Shown here: piece by piece, positions 61,083-64,000 of the stretch
How the letters are laid out: the number at the start of each line of letters is the position of its first letter
Position numbering within the stretch: the stretch's first letter is position 1
Source of the DNA: Bursaphelenchus xylophilus
Lineage: Eukaryota; Nematoda; Chromadorea; Rhabditida; Aphelenchoididae
Length of the DNA stretch: 64,000 nucleotides
NCBI GenBank assembly: GCA_904066235.2
Contig: CAJFCV020000001.1
Location: 14,689,291-14,753,290 of the forward strand
Direction: 5' to 3'
Notes under the pieces: model-generated
Seen by the model: only the letters and a program-made list of their open reading frames with translations
What the model was told of the DNA's origin: nothing
The model's database searches: none
Program-made: the position numbers and the translations under genes

Positions 61083-63690
61083 CTACAATTTCATAACGAG
61101 ACATTGACAAGCGCCTCCGGACTTCATGAACTCGCTCATGCCCACTTCCGCGACCTCGTAACCCAATGCCTTCAGGGCATTCCTCGTGTTTTCGGCAACT
61201 CCAATCGGCGAAATTACGGTTTTTCGAACAGTAATCGCATTACAGACAAATGCGGTGGCCTCTTCGGGGGAGACTGGGATTGCTTTGGGCAAGCGGGATA
61301 GGATCTAAAATTTTTAAAAATTTACATTTTATACTTGATGATCTAAAGTATAATAATATGAGAAAAAATCGATAAAAAAATGAAAGTGGTTGTTACAATA
61401 ATTTTTATAGGCGTTTTTGAGGGTCCACGAATAAAATGTAACTATCAAATTTTTCAAAAACACGTTATAAAAATATGTCATCATGGCGTATTTTCTGGAA
61501 ATTTCAAAATTTCGGCTTGAAATTTTTAAACCTTATTTTTGATGGTCATACCATCTAAAATGTCTAAAATTTTCTTCATTTTCTGCAGAAATAAACATGT
61601 CATCATGACGTATTTTCTGGAATTTTCAAAATTTGGCCTTGAAATTTTTGGACCTTATTTTTGATAATCATACCATCTAAAATGTCTAAAATTTTCTTCA
61701 GTTTCTGCAAAAATAAACATGTCATCATGACGTATTTTCTGGAAATCTCCGATAAAGTCTATTTTTTCCCAAATTTTCGCTCTAAAGTTCAACAAAATGA
61801 GAGAATAAAACTCCCTCACCTCCTTATTAGTCTTCTCACTGAACGCCTGAGGGTAATAAAGCGCCGAATCGGCACCAACGGGCGTAAAACAAGTGTCCAG
61901 ATGATAAAACTTGGGGTCCACCATCTCGCAGTACACAATCTCAAAGTCCCCAATCCTCTTCACGTACTCGTACACGCTCTTATTAGTCCTCTCGCCGTAC
62001 CCCGCCCACAAAGTTTTGTAATCCGAGAAGACGGCGTCGCCGCCGCCCTCGAAATATCGCTCAAAATTGGCGCCGAAAATGTCGAAGCCGTTCTCGCGGT
62101 ACCATTTCAGGTAGTGTTGTTGCTCGCCCGACCTCTCCTTGTGCCGGAACGTCGACAAATACACGTTGTTTTTGTGGACCAGACCGCTGAAAATAAAAAA
62201 AATAAAGTGCACTGTGCGAGAAAAAATTGAAGAATGCACAGTGCAGAATATTCACTAGTCGCACAGTGCAAAACTTTAATCAATAATTTGCACAGTGCGG
62301 AAAACAAAGAAGGCAGAAAAAATAGACGCACAGTGCAAAAGATAAATCGATGAATTGCACTGTGCAAAATAAAGAAAAAAGAATGTTTGCACAGTGCGAA
62401 CTCCAAGGCGACAATTTGCACAGTGCAAAACAAACGAATTGAAGAATGCACAGTTCGGAACGAAAGAAGACTAAACAATTAGGCGCACAGTGCAAATCTT
62501 TAATCAATAATTTGCACTGTGCGGAACAAAAGAAGTCTGCAAAACAGGACGCACAGTGCAAAAGATAAATCGATGAATTGCACTGTGCAAAACAAATAAA
62601 ACAGAATTTTTGCACAGTGCAAACTCCAAATCGACAATTTGCACCGTGCATGTGCACAGTGTGCAAAATATGAATCGATGATTTGCACTGTGCAAAACAA
62701 AAGAATTGAAGAATGCACGGTGCGGAGCAAAAGAAGACAGAAAAATTTAGGCGCACAGAGCAATCCTCAATTCTTACTTCGGCACGGTGCAAAAAATAAG
62801 TCGGCAATTTGCACTGTGCAAACTAAACGAATTGAAGAATGCACAGTGCGGAACGAAAGAAGACTAAAAAATCTGACGCACAGTGCAAAATTTTTAGTTT
62901 GCACAGTGCAAAAGATAAATTGGCAATTCGCACGGTGCAAAAGGAAGAAGAAAAGAATTTTGCACGGTGCGAACTGTACACCGTCCAAACAAAACATTAA
63001 AAAAGAAAAAAAAATTTTTTGAGATCTTTTTACAAAAAATGTAGTCGTCGTTTTACCTATTACACACAAACACCATATCCGGGAGATTAGGGGCTGGATC
63101 CAACGTCAAAACCTAAAAACAATCAAAATTAGAGTCTCAAATGCTTCTAAAAACTCACTTGAACTCCTTGTTTTTCGATCGTTTCCTTCAGCGTATTCCA
63201 TTGCTTGAATGCCAGATCTTTGTCCACAATACCGCCCATCCATGGGTTTATACTGTACTGAATTTTTTTTTATTTTTAAAAATTTTCCAGTAAAAAAAAT
63301 TTCACATGCGTCTGCACAGTGCGTCGATTTTATTTTAAATTTTTTGCACCGTGCAAATCGCATCCTTTTCATTTTTCCGACCGCACAGTGCAAACGGAGA
63401 AAAAATTGAAAATGCACGGTGCAATCAAAAGAAAGCTGCGATTTGCACTGTGCGAAGCGACAAAAACCAAAAAGGACGATTGCACTGTGCAAAATAAACC
63501 CAAAGAAGATTGCACAGTGCAATTTGAACTTTCAGAAATTGCACTGTGCAAAAATTTTTTGATTGCACTGTGCGATAATGCCAAACCTGAGATGAATAAA
63601 AATTGGAAAAAAATCACTTACTTCCACTGTAAAGTACTTTGGTGGTACCATTAGGACTCTTTTCAGACAATCCGACACTGCTTTCGCCAT
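61083..63690 (-). CDS. Dimethylargininase-like enzyme of the amidinotransferase fold; exons 63622-63690, 63159-63257, 63057-63112, 61820-62186, 61083-61304
   Basis: Five exons join in phase to 270 residues, the family length. The start MAKAVSDCLKRVLMVPPKYF and INPWMGG, DPAPNLPDMVFVCN, FEGGGDAVF and LWAGYGERT match the bacterial-type dimethylarginine dimethylaminohydrolase family. This family has the pentein fold and hydrolyses methylated arginine to citrulline or related guanidines. Candidate catalytic residues are present: His170 in KFYHLDTCF and Cys265 in the C-terminal KSGGACQCLVMKL, with acidic E121 and D125. The glycine stretch before Cys reads GGACQC instead of the usual GGG-x-x-C. The gene is spliced with nematode-type introns, so it is resident in the genome. 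The substrate is not proven: a methylarginine, arginine or other guanidine substrate is possible. Introns 1 and 3 are filled by dyad arrays. Minus-strand AATAAA sits near 61055-61065. Confidence 0.82.
61473..61745. repeat. Tandem repeat of about 120 bp in the last dimethylargininase-like intron
   Basis: ATGTCATCATGRCGTATTTT begins near 61473, 61598 and 61719; two full units and a partial one, highly similar. Confined to intron 61305-61819. Confidence 0.88.
62206..62972. repeat. GCACNGTGC dyad array 12 (intron 3 of the dimethylargininase-like gene)
   Basis: About 33 dyads between the exons ending at 62186 and starting at 63057. Longer units (TAATCAATAATTTGCAC, AAAGATAAATCGATGAATTG) recur at about 62277/62500 and 62339/62568, a period of about 225 bases. 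Confidence 0.95.
63312..63575. repeat. GCACNGTGC dyad array 13 (intron 1 of the dimethylargininase-like gene)
   Basis: Nine or so dyads within intron 63258-63621, stopping before both splice sites. Confidence 0.93.
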
Positions 63691-64000
63691 TATATTAACC
63701 TAGAGGTACCTCAAAAACCCACCTCTCGAAACCAAGTGGAGAAGAATTTTTGGTCGGGGAAGGTCAATGTTTTCAATCAAGTCTCCCCTTTCGCTATGAT
63801 TTTTACAACTTTTGGGGTAATAAATCAAACACGAGGTAGAGAATGATGATTTCATCTAACGCTTATAGCGATGTAATGCCGTTTCGTTATATCAAACGAG
63901 TTGTGTTATGTTGATTCAACGATTTTTACGGCACCAATCAGCTAAAAATGCCAGGCTTTGTCAATTAAGGGTTTTTGGCATTCATAAATTCAAATTTTCG
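63691..64000. promoter_or_regulatory. Region upstream of the dimethylargininase-like gene
   Basis: About 310 bases up to the window end with no coding signal; it should contain the promoter or trans-splice acceptor (minus strand). No specific element identified. Confidence 0.4.

Noticed and set aside
22193..63654. Dozens of overlapping open frames rich in LHCAK, CTVQ and HSAK strings
   Set aside because: They are translations of the GCACNGTGC dyads in several frames on both strands. The dyad has no stop codon in most frames, so long frames arise without coding meaning.

Overview
The window looks like nuclear DNA of a chromadorean nematode. It carries compact spliced genes with GT-AG introns, often under 100 bases. 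It has two nematode-type serpentine chemoreceptor genes, a histone fragment with the animal histone 3' stem-loop, mariner-type transposon remnants, and acceptor sites directly upstream of start codons that suggest spliced-leader trans-splicing. The species cannot be named from the sequence. All gene models were built by hand from reading frames and splice sites; exon phases were checked and joined frames add up to whole codons.

Layout. 0-8.2 kb is ordinary gene-dense DNA: the 3' end of a polybromo (pbrm-1) gene (+), mitochondrial ribosomal protein mL54 (-), elongation factor 2 (+) and an ICAP1-like PTB-domain gene (-). 8.9-20.6 kb holds a palindromic repeat and one very large gene (+, 11 exons, about 1,721 residues) for a low-complexity protein. 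Its third intron carries a 3-kb nested palindrome that has captured two inverted copies of a histone H2B pseudogene. 21.7-23.0 kb is a small one-helix membrane protein (-). 23-35 kb has no confident gene; it is filled by arrays of an 11-base dyad (YGCACNGTGCR), palindromic elements and GC-richer islands. 35.6-43.2 kb has two chemoreceptor genes (-), one complete and one with a frame break. 46-47.5 kb has a short aldo-keto reductase-like gene with two of four catalytic residues replaced. 50-55.8 kb has two tandem, broken UPF1-like helicase genes, one split by a TA-flanked transposon. 57-64 kb has more dyad arrays, a small secreted glycine-rich peptide gene (+) and a bacterial-type dimethylargininase-like gene (-).

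Two repeat systems stand out. The first is the GCACNGTGC dyad, by eye more than 200 copies in about a dozen clusters from 22 kb onward, in introns and intergenic DNA but never in a confident exon. The second is a CTAGTGTAATATAA-like motif found in every intron of the elongation factor 2 gene, in tandem in a pbrm-1 intron and, in both orientations, elsewhere.

No operon is certain. Neighbouring genes are mostly convergent or divergent, with mL54 and elongation factor 2 sharing a divergent upstream region. Coding exons are GC-richer than introns and spacers, which are very AT-rich with many homopolymers.
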